Source of the DNA: JBBABP01 sp041657585
GTDB taxonomy: Bacteria > Patescibacteriota > Gracilibacteria > Absconditabacterales > Absconditicoccaceae
Assembly (NCBI GenBank): GCA_041657585.1
Contig: JBBABP010000004.1
Span: 1 to 36,855, forward strand
Length of the DNA stretch: 36,855 nucleotides
Reading direction: 5' to 3'
Part shown: positions 20,496 through 29,161 of the stretch, in pieces
Layout: the number at the start of each line of letters is the position of its first letter
Position numbering within the stretch: position 1 is the stretch's first letter
Translations under genes and position numbers: made by a program
The notes under the pieces: generated by a model
Database searches by the model: none
What the model saw: only the letters and a program-made list of their open reading frames with translations
What the model was told of the DNA's origin: nothing

Positions 20496-20605
20496 GTCAT
20501 TGCGAGCTTGTCCGCCTTTTGTTTGGTGGAGAGTTTTTTACGACGAAGCAATCTTGTTTTAAATATTTAAGATTGATTCTCCCGCTTTAGCGTGATCGCA
20601 ATTAC
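20496..20605. repeat. Dispersed ~100-base palindromic element, copy 4
   Basis: GTCATTGCGAG start, CCGCCTTTTGTTTGGTGG, GACGAAGCAATC/GATTGATTC inverted pair around TTTAAATATTTAA, and ATCGCAATTAC end. It ends 33 bases before the ATG of the membrane protein at 20639 and so lies in its 5' region. Confidence 0.8.
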
Positions 20606-20638
20606 AAATTCATCTCATTTTACCATTTAACTTTCATT

Positions 20639-21037
20639 ATGAAAAAAAAACTAAGCATTATCAAAGTTTATTTTGCCATATTTTCTTTGGCTAGTTTTGT
20701 TGGTTTACTTGTAGCTTATTGAATAGCAATCCAATCATTGATTTACTGAAAATTAATTTCTAATGAAGAATATATACAATGATCTTACAATAATTATGAA
20801 TTAAAATCTTGCGAAGATCCAACTATTCCATCATCTGTAACAACAGCAAAAACTGGCAAAAAAACACAAAAAGATATCGATTTGTGTCAAGAAAAAGCAA
20901 AAAAAAGCATTATCACGATGAGGAATTATAACGAAAAAACAAATATAATTTGATGATTGCTTTGGGGAACATTATCTTTGATTGTATTTATAGTTCATAT
21001 ATTATTATTCACAAAAAAAGAAAAACAAGAGGATTAA
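20639..21037 (+). CDS. Two-TM membrane protein of unknown function
   Basis: 132 residues. TM1 at about 8-28 (YFAIFSLASFVGLLVAYG) and TM2 at about 106-124 (GGLLWGTLSLIVFIVHILLF) enclose a polar loop of about 75 residues with two cysteines, probably external; the basic C-terminus KKEKQED would be inside. Five TGA-Gly codons, including a tandem TGATGA before TM2. No recognised family. It converges on uvrB across the repeat block. Confidence 0.65.
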
Positions 21038-21044
21038 ATGTGAA

Positions 21045-21155
21045 GTAAGAGATCTGATGAGATAAATAAGAGATCTGATGAGTCATCGTTATCTCTCATC
21101 TGCGCTCATTCTTATCTCTCATCTGTGCCTCATTCTTATCTCTCATCTGACCTCA
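21045..21155. repeat. Inverted/tandem TCTGATGAG repeat block at the uvrB 3' end
   Basis: AAGAGATCTGATGAG twice on the left and CTCATTCTTATCTCTCATCTG two to three times on the right, in inverted orientation. The core is shared with repeats inside the uvrD-like gene (13023-13082), the 16610 gene (16781-16860) and rplI (24353-24395). It starts 7 bases after the uvrB stop, at the point where UvrB is truncated. Confidence 0.85.
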
Positions 21156-21161
21156 TTTCTT

Positions 21162-22619
21162 CTAATCACCAAATACTTCTTCTATTCAATCTTTAATTTC
21201 ATATCAATTCAAAAATTCTTTGAGATGAGGTTTTTCTTTAATTAATTTTTCTATACTATCAATCAAAATCTGATAATCTCATGATTTTGGATAAACACTT
21301 GTGATAGGATCCAAAAGCCCAGTTGGCCTGATAATTTGTTGTACTATTTTATCAGACAACTGTAATTCATATTCAGAAGGTGTTGCTGACAAAAAAATTG
21401 AATGTGAATTATGTTTCATTCTTTTTTTCAAAAAAGTTGTATCCAGTTCTTTCGAATCATTTTTGTTCCATCATAAAATATATTCCAATTCTTGAAAATT
21501 CAAAGGTCTGTGATCTGACGCAGAAGGCAATCTAAATCAATATTTAATCAGATTGTTTTTTCTTGATTTATCTCATTCCGGCATGGCTCTAAGCTGGGGG
21601 AGCGTCATATGCGATTCGTCTATGATCAAAAGAAAGTCGTCAGGGAAATAATCAAAAATAGTGTTTGGTGGTTCGCCAGGAGATCTATTATCAAAATAAA
21701 CAGAATAATTTTCAATGCCATTTACAAATCAAGTTTCTCTTATCATTCTAATATCATATTCCACTCTTTTTTTAATCCTTTCTGCTTCGACCAACATTCA
21801 TTGTTTTTCAAATTCTTTGACTCTATCTTCTTTTTCTTTGTCCATTGTTTTCAAAATATTTTCCAAATCTGAAACATCTTGCAAAAATTGTGTTGCTGGC
21901 CAAAGTATAACCTGATCTTTTTTTCATCTAAATTCAAAACTTGTAGAATCTTTCAATTCAATCAACTCCAAAATTTCTTCATTAAAATGTAATCTATAAA
22001 CAAATTTTTCCGTACTTGAAAAAATATCAATTATATCTCATTTAAATTCAAACATTCAATGTTCAATTTTTGACATAATTGGCTTGTATTGCATTTTCAA
22101 GAGTTGTCTTTTGAGTAAATTGAAATCATATTCTTTTCCAATTTCAAATTTCAGACAGTTTTCTTCAAAAAATCTTTTTTGTCCCAAACCATAAAGAGAC
22201 GAAACAGACGCTACAACTATAACATCTTCTCTTGAAAGTAACGATGCCATGGTTGCAAGTCTGTACATTTCAATTTCCTTATTTATCGTTGCCTCTTTGT
22301 CTATATAAAGTCATTGAGCGGGCAAATAACTTTCTGGTTGATAATAGTCAAAATAAGATACAAAATAATGTACGGCGTTATTTGGAAAAAAATGTTTAAA
22401 TTCCGTTGCAAGCTGAGCAGCAAGAGTTTTGTTGTGTGAAATAATTAATGTAGGTTTTTGAATATGTTGAATCATATTTGCCATAGTGAAAGTTTTTCCT
22501 GTTCACGTTGCACCAAGCAAAGTTGCCTTGTGTTTTCAGCTTTCAAAAAGTTTTTTAATCTGAGATATTGCTTTCGGCTGATCTCAAGATGGTTGATAGG
22601 ATGACTGAATATCGAACAT
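21162..22619 (-). CDS. uvrB: UvrB, truncated after the first helicase half
   Basis: The damage-recognition helicase of UvrABC. 485 residues with YQPSGDQPKAI at the start, Walker A LLGATGTGKTFTMANMI near 36 (one Gly is TGA), NKTLAAQLATEFK, the beta-hairpin region VSYFDYYQPESYLP near 92, EMYRLATMASLL, ASVSSLYGLG, IIDIF, LLIIDESHMT near 332, and SATPSEYEL...RPTGLLDP near 420-430. It then runs only about 55 more residues to TAG. A normal UvrB (about 660-680) continues with helicase motifs IV-VI (VTTLTKKM, DREGFLRS, QTIGRAARN) and a UVR tail; none are present and the next 110 bases are repeat. It is either a pseudogenised or a reduced UvrB, or the second half is elsewhere. Confidence 0.93.
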
Positions 22620-22639
22620 TTTAAAATTAATAATTAAAT

Positions 22640-22700
22640 TAGTTACGAGTGACGAGTGACGAGTAACGAGTACATAGTTACTGTTCACTTTTCACTGACC
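22640..22700. repeat. GTGACGAG/GTTACGAG repeat, spacer copy
   Basis: AGTTACGAGTGACGAGTGACGAG followed by GTAACGAG, TAGTTACTGTTCAC and TTTTCACTG: the same vocabulary as the 8496-8704 array. It lies between uvrB and the small genes. Confidence 0.8.
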
Positions 22701-22876
22701 CTTATATTAAAATAAAACCAAAAATCCAAATCAAATTCAAATAAATAAATTTTTCTCCAACAAATACTATTTTTTGTGAATTTTGATGATTGGCATTTTG
22801 TTATATCGCCAACAAAAAATTTTTTATTAAATTTCATTTTTTTTCTACGCCGGATTAAAATTTGAAAATTAAACAC
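22643..22876 (-). CDS. Doubtful small ORF overlapping the repeat
   Basis: A 77-residue frame if UGA is Gly (63 if not). From an inner ATG at 22837 it reads MKFNKKFFVGDITK..., basic, then aromatic-rich. Its 3' end runs through the repeat at 22640-22700, so the end is probably not selected. No family; it may be chance. Confidence 0.2.
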
Positions 22877-22953
22877 AAAAAGTCAAGTGTAAAAAATCTA
22901 TTGACTTTCTATTTTAAAAACATAAAAATCAAATCAAAATTAAACAAAAAAAT

Positions 22954-23178
22954 ATGAACAATAGAAAAAGAATTGAAAAAAAAAGAGTTGAAAAAACAAT
23001 TGTTTTTTCAACATCATCAAGTAAAGTTAGAACAAGTAAAAATGGTAAATCATTGCCATGCAATTGTTCTATAAATAATACAAAAAAATATAAAAAAATT
23101 GATCCAGTGGCAAAAGAAGTGAATAATATGTTCAAATATTTGGCATATGGTAAAGCTTCTTTATGTTTTGTTAGATAA
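22954..23178 (+). CDS. Small basic protein with a degenerate SEC-C-like motif
   Basis: 74 residues, very Lys-rich. The middle reads KNGKSLPCNCSINNTKKYKK, close to the SEC-C zinc motif (GRNdPCPCGSGKKYKKCC) but with only the first two cysteines. SEC-C motifs are usually small zinc- and ribosome/SecB-contacting tails. Both glycines are GGN. A stem-loop with eight T follows at 23239-23269. Confidence 0.6.
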   Translation: MNNRKRIEKKRVEKTIVFSTSSSKVRTSKNGKSLPCNCSINNTKKYKKIDPVAKEVNNMFKYLAYGKASLCFVR

Positions 23179-23238
23179 TAAATAATTTTCTAACATTAAA
23201 ATGATTTTTTTTCAATGTTTTTAATATTTTTTTAATTT

Positions 23239-23269
23239 ATCTCTTGTGGATTCACTTGAGATTTTTTTT
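23239..23269 (+). terminator. Probable Rho-independent terminator
   Basis: ATCTC-TT-GTG and CAC-TT-GAGAT pair with a symmetric TT/TT internal loop, followed by eight T, 60 bases after the SEC-C-like gene. Confidence 0.65.
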
Positions 23270-23424
23270 GAATCATTTATTTATGTTTATCATCATTTCA
23301 ATGATAGATAAATTATTATACTTGAAAAATTAAAATAAATCATTATTTAAATGTTAGTAGTTATTTTACTACAAGTATAAAACAATCAAAAGTAGTTATT
23401 TTATTTCTTAAAACAAATATCAAA

Positions 23425-23637
23425 ATGGCTACAACAAAATCAAGTTTTCATGGTAAGTTTTTTTACTATGAAAATATTAATTGAAAAATAAAAAAAGTTT
23501 CAAAAACTTTTAATGAAGCAAAAAAATTTGACGCTTTTGTAAAAAAGTATCAGATTCCTAAACTTGATATTTTAGGTGATTTTGTTAATAAAAAGCCAAA
23601 AGCTTTGACAAAAAAGAAAACAAAAAAATGTTGTTAA
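23425..23637 (+). CDS. Small basic hypothetical protein
   Basis: 70 residues, MATTKSSFHGKFFYYENINGK..., with a beta-like N-terminus and a very basic tail ending KKKTKKCC. One TGA and two GGT glycines. The double cysteine at the extreme C-terminus is odd for so small a protein. It lies 56 bases before the next plus-strand gene. It could be a nucleic-acid-binding protein by composition only. Confidence 0.55.
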
Positions 23638-23693
23638 AAGATGGATTATTTCTTTATTAAAAAAAAATTAAACAAAAAAGATTGGAGAATTTT

Positions 23694-24107
23694 ATGGAAA
23701 AATTATTTATTTCTTTTAGGATTATTCCATATTTTGAAAGCTATGGAATAGAATTTGATTTATTAAAAGTAATCAGTGATTCTTTGCAAAAAAGTAAGTA
23801 TTTTTTGCAGTATGATATTGATACAAATGAAGATTTTAGAATAAATGTTCATTTAATTCAGAATCATTCATCTTTTGATGAAGATATAAAAGCTTATATA
23901 GAAGCTTTTTATAAAAATGGTGAAGTAATATTACCAATGCAAGAATTTGAAAGTAATTTCAAAAAAAATGATCAAATCTTGAAAGATTTATCATTAAAAA
24001 TAATTAATTATTTGGATTCAAATATAGATTATTTAAGTGAAAATGTCTTTGGTAATGATTTTTTTAAAGATTTTAATTTACAAATGATCCTATTTAATGT
24101 AAATTAA
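23694..24107 (+). CDS. Hypothetical protein, acidic, with a clear ribosome binding site
   Basis: 137 residues from ATG 23694 (MEKLFISFRIIPYFESYG). A GGAG 6 bases upstream (23684-23687) decides this start over an in-frame TTG at 23682; such a Shine-Dalgarno is unusual in this window. Acidic, helical, no membrane segment. Its three glycines are GGN, none TGA. A strong terminator follows. Function is unknown. Confidence 0.65.
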   Translation: MEKLFISFRIIPYFESYGIEFDLLKVISDSLQKSKYFLQYDIDTNEDFRINVHLIQNHSSFDEDIKAYIEAFYKNGEVILPMQEFESNFKKNDQILKDLSLKIINYLDSNIDYLSENVFGNDFFKDFNLQMILFNVN

Positions 24108-24127
24108 AATTTATAACTATAATTTTG

Positions 24128-24154
24128 ATACCGAGAGATTCTCGGTATTTTTTA
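24128..24154 (+). terminator. Rho-independent terminator
   Basis: A perfect 9-bp stem ATACCGAGA/TCTCGGTAT with a GAT loop and a T-run, 20 bases after the preceding stop. Confidence 0.85.
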
Positions 24155-24227
24155 TTACAAAAAAATCATTTGCAAATTTTAAATTACAATTGTATTTTTA
24201 AAATCATTTTTGATTTTATATTTTTCC

Positions 24228-24887
24228 TTATTTATATTTCCCTTTTAATGTTTTGATTTTTTCTGCTTTATCTTTTTTCTTTTGTGCTTCTTTTTCTGCT
24301 TTAATTTCTTCCTTAGTTTTTTTAACTACCTTTTTTTCATCAAGGTTTTTTTCTCATCAGACATCATTCTTATTTGTCTCATCAGACTCATTCTTTGTTT
24401 TTTCTTCTGATATATCTTTTTTAACTATCACAGTAAAATCCTTTTTTATATCTTTATAAAGAAAAGGAACTGTGAATTGTCAAATTGCAGTCAGTTTTTT
24501 TTTTAATTTTATGTAATGTGGTTCTAAAATTATTCAGTAAACTTGTTTTATCATTTCAGAAATTTCATTTTCATCTATTTTTGCATAAAGAGTGTTTTCT
24601 TTATTCGCTTTTTTTGTTATCACGATACCACCATCTTGTTGCATTTTCATAAATAATTCTTCCAATCATTGAACTTTTTTTGATCTGTCGTGTTCTGCTG
24701 CTTTCATTTTTTGTGCAAATTTATTTTTATTGCCTATATCAGCCATAACGGCTATATTTTTCACAAACAAAACATTTCTTGCGAAAATTGGCCTTACTTT
24801 TACAATTTCAAATTTTTCGCCCAAATGTTTGTCATTTTGAAGCAAAATTACTTCAATATTTCTGTTTTCAGTTTTTCTTCTTGCCAT
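24228..24887 (-). CDS. rplI: Ribosomal protein bL9 with a long repeat-containing C-terminal extension
   Basis: Large-subunit protein L9. Residues 12-40 give the signature IEVILLQNDKHLGEKFEIVKV then FARN with V-L-F; a helix and the C-terminal L9 domain follow to about 145 (KKLTAIGQFTVPFLYKDIKKDFTVIV). Typical L9 is about 150 residues, but this one is 219. The extra 70 residues are a Lys/Glu tail whose first part (about 165-178) is encoded by the dispersed AAGAATGAG...TGATGAG repeat, read once as S-D-E and once as G-G-E with TGATGA. Start ATG 24887 matches the family apart from a short basic leader. No ribosomal neighbours are present. Confidence 0.88.
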
Positions 24888-25123
24888 TATTTAAAAAAAA
24901 TAATTAAAAAAATTTATCACGGGATTACTTTTAACAATTTCACCATAAATTGCAAACAGATTTTAAATCTTATCTTTTTTTTGGCTTTTTCGCCTATCTT
25001 GTATATAATCTTCTTTAAAAAAACAAGGTAATTCCAAAATAAATTCACTTGCTTAATTTTTCCTAATCTATATATTAAAATTTGATTGTTCGATGCCAAT
25101 TTTATAGTATATAAAAACTATTT

Positions 25124-25795
25124 ATGGATGTTGATCCAAAATTATTAGCATTGCTTGATGTGGTGATAGACAATTATATTTCCAAATGAGAACCTGTTGG
25201 TTCCAAATTTTTGCATTCTTTGTGAGATAGTCAATATGCACCTTCAACATTGAGAAAATATTTAAACGTATTGGAAAAGGCATGAATGGTTTATCAACCA
25301 TATAATAGTTCAGGCAGGATACCTACCGTTCAATGATTATCCGTTTATATAGAAAATTATTTGGTTCAACAGGAAAATGAAAAATCATTAGAAATCGTAA
25401 ATGTAAGAAAATGATTGAAATATCTAATTGAAACAATGTGAAGTTTGGTTGATGGCGTAGTAGTAGGGTTTGTTAGAAATGATGAATATTATTATTTGTG
25501 AATAAATAATTTACTTAGAGATGATTCGTTCGAAGAATATCACACGACAAAAAATATTATTAGTTTCATAGAACAAAAAAAAGTAGTTAAATTTATTGAT
25601 AACAAAATAATTAAAAGAAATCAGATTTATTATACTTTTATAGATGATGAAGATATTGTAATTTCTTGTCTTTATGCAAAGATTATAATAGATAATTATG
25701 ATTGTGTGGTTAGTGTCATTTGATCAACAAGAGTTGATTACAAAAAAAATGTATCTGTACTTAGAAAGTTACTTCAATCTTTAGATAATAAATAA
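25124..25795 (+). CDS. hrcA: HrcA-type heat-shock repressor, short form
   Basis: DNA-binding repressor of chaperone operons through CIRCE. The N-terminal winged helix is convincing: LLDVVIDNYISKGEPVGSKFL at 9-29, then STLRKYLNVLEKAGMVYQP and NSSGRIPTVQGLSVYIENY to about 85; compare the family's EPVGSK, SATIRN and SAGRIPT. Several of these glycines are TGA. The rest is a reduced GAF-like and dimerisation part; 223 residues against about 340 usual. No CIRCE inverted repeat was seen in the window, so its targets lie elsewhere. A promoter with TATAAA ends about 8 bases before ATG, suggesting a very short leader. Confidence 0.85.
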
Positions 25796-25807
25796 AAAAT
25801 AAATCTG

Positions 25808-26233
25808 ATGAAAAATATAGAAAATCAACAAAAAGAAAATATCTGATCTTGAGATAAAAAATTAGAAAAAAATTATGATGAATTAAGAAAAAATATAGAT
25901 AAGGTAAAATTCAATGAAGATAATGATTCTACAAAAGAAAAAATAAAATCTGAAATGTTGTGACTAAAATCTGAAATAGCAAAACAAACAAAAATTGAAA
26001 AAAAATCATTAAAATCAAAATCTTCTTTAGATCAACAAAATGCAATAACCAAAGAAATAAAAAAAATTGAAGTTTGGATTGCTAACAACCCAGAGCGCCC
26101 AGCAAAAGAAATTTGACAGGCGGCTATTAATATATTAAGTACAATAGAAAATAGTCCAAACGATCCAAATTTAATTGCAAAATTTATAGGCAAAATTATG
26201 AATACAATTTGGAATTATAAAAATCATATTTAA
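25808..26233 (+). CDS. Coiled-coil hypothetical protein downstream of hrcA
   Basis: 141 residues; Lys/Glu-rich coiled coil at about 15-95, then a compact helical end (ERPAKEIGQAAINILSTI). It starts 12 bases after hrcA, so it is co-transcribed. grpE often follows hrcA and also opens with a coiled coil, but no GrpE head signature is seen, so I do not call it grpE. Four TGA-Gly codons. Confidence 0.65.
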
Positions 26234-26268
26234 AAATATTTTAATGTTTTAATCTTTTAATTTATTTT

Positions 26269-26772
26269 ATGTGAGAAGTAATACAAAGTGCTTGAGGTAT
26301 AGTTTATTATATTGATGAAAATTGACAGCCAAAATATCTTCTTATCAAAAGGCATGCTCTTTCTGGCAAGATAGAACGAGTTGCTCCAAAAGGTAAAATA
26401 CAAGCAGGAGAAGATATTCAACAAACAGCATTGAGAGAGGTTAGCGAGGAAACTGGCATTCCAATTAATCAAATGAAATTAAAATGACAATTGTGAGTAA
26501 CTCAGCTTAGAAATATTGAAAATCAAAAATGACAAATAGAAAAAGATGTCACATATTTTCTTATGCAGTATATTTGAGATCCGTGATTAGTTAATATTCA
26601 AAATATAGAATGATATGTTGGGCTTTACAAACGAGCAACTTTAAATGATGTTTTGTGATTAATTTATTACAAAGATATTAGAGAATTAATTAGAAAAAGT
26701 TATAATATTATTAAAGATGAAAAAAAAACTTTTGATATCAAAAAAAATTTTATAGCAAAACTTGATTTGTAA
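26269..26772 (+). CDS. Nudix hydrolase
   Basis: 167 residues with a complete Nudix box, GKIQAGEDIQQTALREVSEE followed by TGI, at about 44-66 (pattern GX5EX7REUXEEXGU), preceded by the usual SAGGIVYY strand and LIKR. Likely hydrolyses a nucleoside diphosphate linked to another group; the substrate cannot be read from sequence. The gene opens ATG TGA, i.e. Met-Gly, and has at least eight more TGA-Gly codons. It is 35 bases after the coiled-coil gene. Confidence 0.92.
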
Positions 26773-26811
26773 TTTAATTGAAATTTTTATCTAATTTGAT
26801 ATATTGTAATA

Positions 26812-26905
26812 AACATTAAAAAATTAAAACATTGAAAAATTAAAAGATTAAAACTTGTCCGCCTCTTTCTTTGGCGGGCCTGCCTGCGGTAGGCAGGGAT
26901 TAAAA
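26812..26905. repeat. AT-rich AAAACATTAAAA repeat flanking a GC-rich palindrome
   Basis: AAATTAAAACATTGAAAAATTAAAAGATTAAAA surrounds TCCGCCTCTTTCTTTGGCGGG and CCTGCCTGCGGTAGGCAGG. The AT-rich motif recurs at 4130-4165, 13340-13372, 26240-26262 and 32255-32280. It fills most of the 177-base spacer after the Nudix gene. Confidence 0.7.
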
Positions 26906-26949
26906 GATTAAAAAACAACAATTCCTATTTTATTTTTTAAATATTGTGA

Positions 26950-27285
26950 ATGGCAATAAATTTAACAAAGCCAAGCGTATCTTATAAGTTTTCTAATATT
27001 ATAGAAAATGAGCAACAAGAAATTAAGGATATTGTAGAAAAAAATATTAATTGAAAATTAGATTCTTATCTAAAAAAAATCTATTCTAAAAAAGAAAATG
27101 CTGAAGTAAGAATAGAATATAATATATCACAAAATAAACAAAAAAAGTATGAAGCAAGTTTTTTGTTTCATTATGATGGTAAAATGTTTCCATACATAAA
27201 TAAAATTTGATTTAAATATATTCCTGATTTGGTGAATCATGCATTCAAACATTTCAAAGAATTTTTGTCAAATCAAAATATATAA
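26950..27285 (+). CDS. HPF/RaiA-like ribosome-associated protein
   Basis: 111 residues. The order (short beta start with VSYKFSN, helix EIKDIVEKNINGKLDSYLKKI, strand AEVRIEYNIS, strand KKYEASFLFHYDGKMF, helix DLVNHAFKHFKEFL) is the beta-alpha-beta-beta-beta-alpha fold of the S30AE family, which parks in the small-subunit decoding channel and silences ribosomes. Length fits a short HPF. No long C-terminal dimerisation domain. The match is by pattern, not by strict signature residues. Confidence 0.6.
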
Positions 27286-27375
27286 AGTTTCAAAGCCACA
27301 AAGGCATCAAAACCACAAAAGCCGAAAATTCTGAAATTTTTTTATGGCTTTCTTGGCTTTCAATGCTTTTATTCT
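27286..27375. repeat. AAAGCC/GGCTTT palindromic spacer repeat
   Basis: Purine arm with CAAAGCCACAAAGGCATC and pyrimidine arm with GGCTTTCTTGGCTTTC around an A/T centre. Same family as 6526-6680, 7535-7687 and 27889-27975; here between the HPF-like gene and greA. Confidence 0.8.
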
Positions 27376-27409
27376 CTAATCCATATTTTATTATTTTAAA
27401 CCTAATTAA

Positions 27410-27889
27410 ATGAAAAAAGATTATCTTTCAAAAGAGTGATATGATAAATTATTACAAGAACTTAATGATTTGAAAAATGATAAATTGCCAACTGTATTAG
27501 AAAGACTTTCAGAGGCTAAATGAATGTGAGATTTGTCAGAAAACTTTGAATATAAATCTGCACTTGAAGATAAAGATCTTATAACTACAAAAATTAATCA
27601 GATTGAAGAACTTTTAGAAAACGTTGAGATTATAAAAGATGACATTAAACAAAAAAAGGATAAGGAAAAAATTGTTGATTATTGATCAAAAGTTGTTTTA
27701 GCTGTAGAATGAGAAAAAAAATATACTGTTCAAATAGTTGGTACTTGAGAAATTTCTATGGATGATTGATTCAAAATTTCGTTCGAATCACCAATTTGAA
27801 TTGCTATTAGATGAAGAAAGGTTTGAGAAACTGTTAAAATGAGATTAGGAACAGGAAGAAAAGAAATTAAAATATTAAATATCGAATAA
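27410..27889 (+). CDS. greA: Transcription elongation factor GreA
   Basis: Rescues backtracked RNA polymerase by stimulating transcript cleavage. 159 residues: N-terminal coiled coil (to about 75) with the tip EAKGMGDLSENFEYKSALED near 38-55, carrying the acidic DLSEN residues, and the FKBP-like C-domain with ISFESPIGIAIRGRKVGETV near 122-145. Length is standard. Ten of 13 glycines are TGA, including those of GMGDL and SPIG. AAAGCC-type repeats lie on both sides. Confidence 0.95.
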
Positions 27890-27975
27890 AGCCAAGAAAG
27901 CAATAGAAAGCCAAGAAAGCAATAGAAATCTTTAATGCTTTATGGCTTTTTTAGCTTTGAAGACTTTTTAGCCAC
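27889..27975. repeat. AAAGCC/GGCTTT palindromic spacer repeat
   Basis: AAAGCCAAGAAAGCAATAG tandem pair (purine arm), then TTTATGGCTTTTTTAGCTTTG (pyrimidine arm). It overlaps the greA stop region and separates the convergent genes. Confidence 0.8.
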
Positions 27976-27996
27976 TGCATATCGTTATATTATTTA

Positions 27997-28977
27997 ATTA
28001 ATTTTTTCTTTTTCTGTAAATTCAATATTTTTTGTATTTCGTTCATTTCGTAGATCAAATGTAATTTTGCATGTTACATCGTTATCTATGTTAGATTTTC
28101 AATTTATGATTATATTTAAAAGATAATGTCCTTGATCTATTGTTTTCATGTCATCTATACTAATTAATTTCTCATTCTGATTTTTGCATTCAGATTTAAT
28201 TATATCAATTTTGTTAGCTAAGACAAAATCTTTGTTCGCTATATTTATGTAATTTGATATATCTAACATAGTTTCATCGTCTACATTTTTAAAAATATAT
28301 CAAAATAATCATCAATCAAATAATATCCAAAGTCATGTTCAGTGTTTATAAAATTTATATCAAAAAATAGATTCAAAATTATCTTTTTTGGATTTAATAT
28401 AATCTTCTATAATATAATTACAATTTTTGCCTTTAAATATTCTACTACACAAAAAACGTTGTATGTCAACAAAAGGTGTTTTATTGAAAAATAACATAAT
28501 ATTTTCTCAAGATCTATTAACTTCTATTTGTTTTTGTCATTGAAAATCTAAATATAAAAAATCTTTTACGAAAAAAAATCTTTCATCTTTTATTATTATT
28601 CATTGTTTCAGTAATTTTATTGTATCTACTTGTAATATTGGCGTTGTTTTTAGATAATTTTCTAATCTACCAATAATTTCAATTTCTCAACTATAATTAT
28701 TAAGGTTAATGACAGAACTTTTTAATCAGATTTTTTTTCAATTTAAATCAAAAATTACGTGAGTATAATTTGGAAATTTTGATTCATTAATAAGGGTTCA
28801 TTTTATTTTTATCAAATCTCATATAACTTCATTTCATTTTATAGTTAGATTAGTTTGATTATAAGTTCATTTATTAAAAACTTTAATAACACTAATCAAA
28901 AAAAGTATTATAAAAACACAAGAAATAATTAATAAAATTTTTTTTGATCAATGTTTTTTTAAATCTCTAATTACCAT
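27997..28977 (-). CDS. Membrane-anchored hypothetical protein
   Basis: 326 residues. Basic N-terminus then one hydrophobic segment at about 13-32 (KILLIISCVFIILFLISVI); the rest is presumably outside, rich in short beta strands (NYTHVIFDLNGKKIG, GEIEIIGRLE), with three cysteines. Many TGA-Gly. The product family is not recognised; the exact C-terminal residues are less certain because of a T-run near the stop. A promoter is visible at 29019-29046. Confidence 0.7.
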
Positions 28978-29018
28978 TGTTTTATATATTAAATTTATAA
29001 AATATAATATATCAATGA

Positions 29019-29046
29019 TTTATACTTTTTTTAACAAACAATGCAA
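29019..29046 (-). promoter_or_regulatory. Sigma70-like promoter
   Basis: On the minus strand TTGCAT (29046-29041), a 16-base spacer and TATAAA (29024-29019), about 42 bases before ATG 28977. Confidence 0.6.
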
Positions 29047-29161
29047 GTTTTTTTGAGTATGAAAAATTTTTGTGAAAAAAATGAATTATATCCATTTTTG
29101 GAATAATGAAACAAATGATATTATTTTAATAATTATTATTAATTGTTTTTACAAAAAAAAT

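Larger units (their letters stand above)
22620..22953. other. Spacer upstream of uvrB with repeat and divergent promoter region
   Basis: Holds GTGACGAG/GTTACGAG repeats (22640-22700) and A/T-rich sequence. A possible promoter on the plus strand, TTGACT at about 22902 with a weak A-rich -10, precedes ATG 22954. A minus-strand frame is listed separately with low confidence. Confidence 0.5.

Noticed and set aside
21038..21190. Small plus-strand ORF starting ATG TGA right after the membrane protein
   Set aside because: It consists entirely of the inverted repeat block and the antisense end of uvrB; no independent coding signal.
25808..26233. grpE
   Set aside because: Position after hrcA and the coiled coil fit, but the C-terminal beta head and its conserved glycines are not visible.
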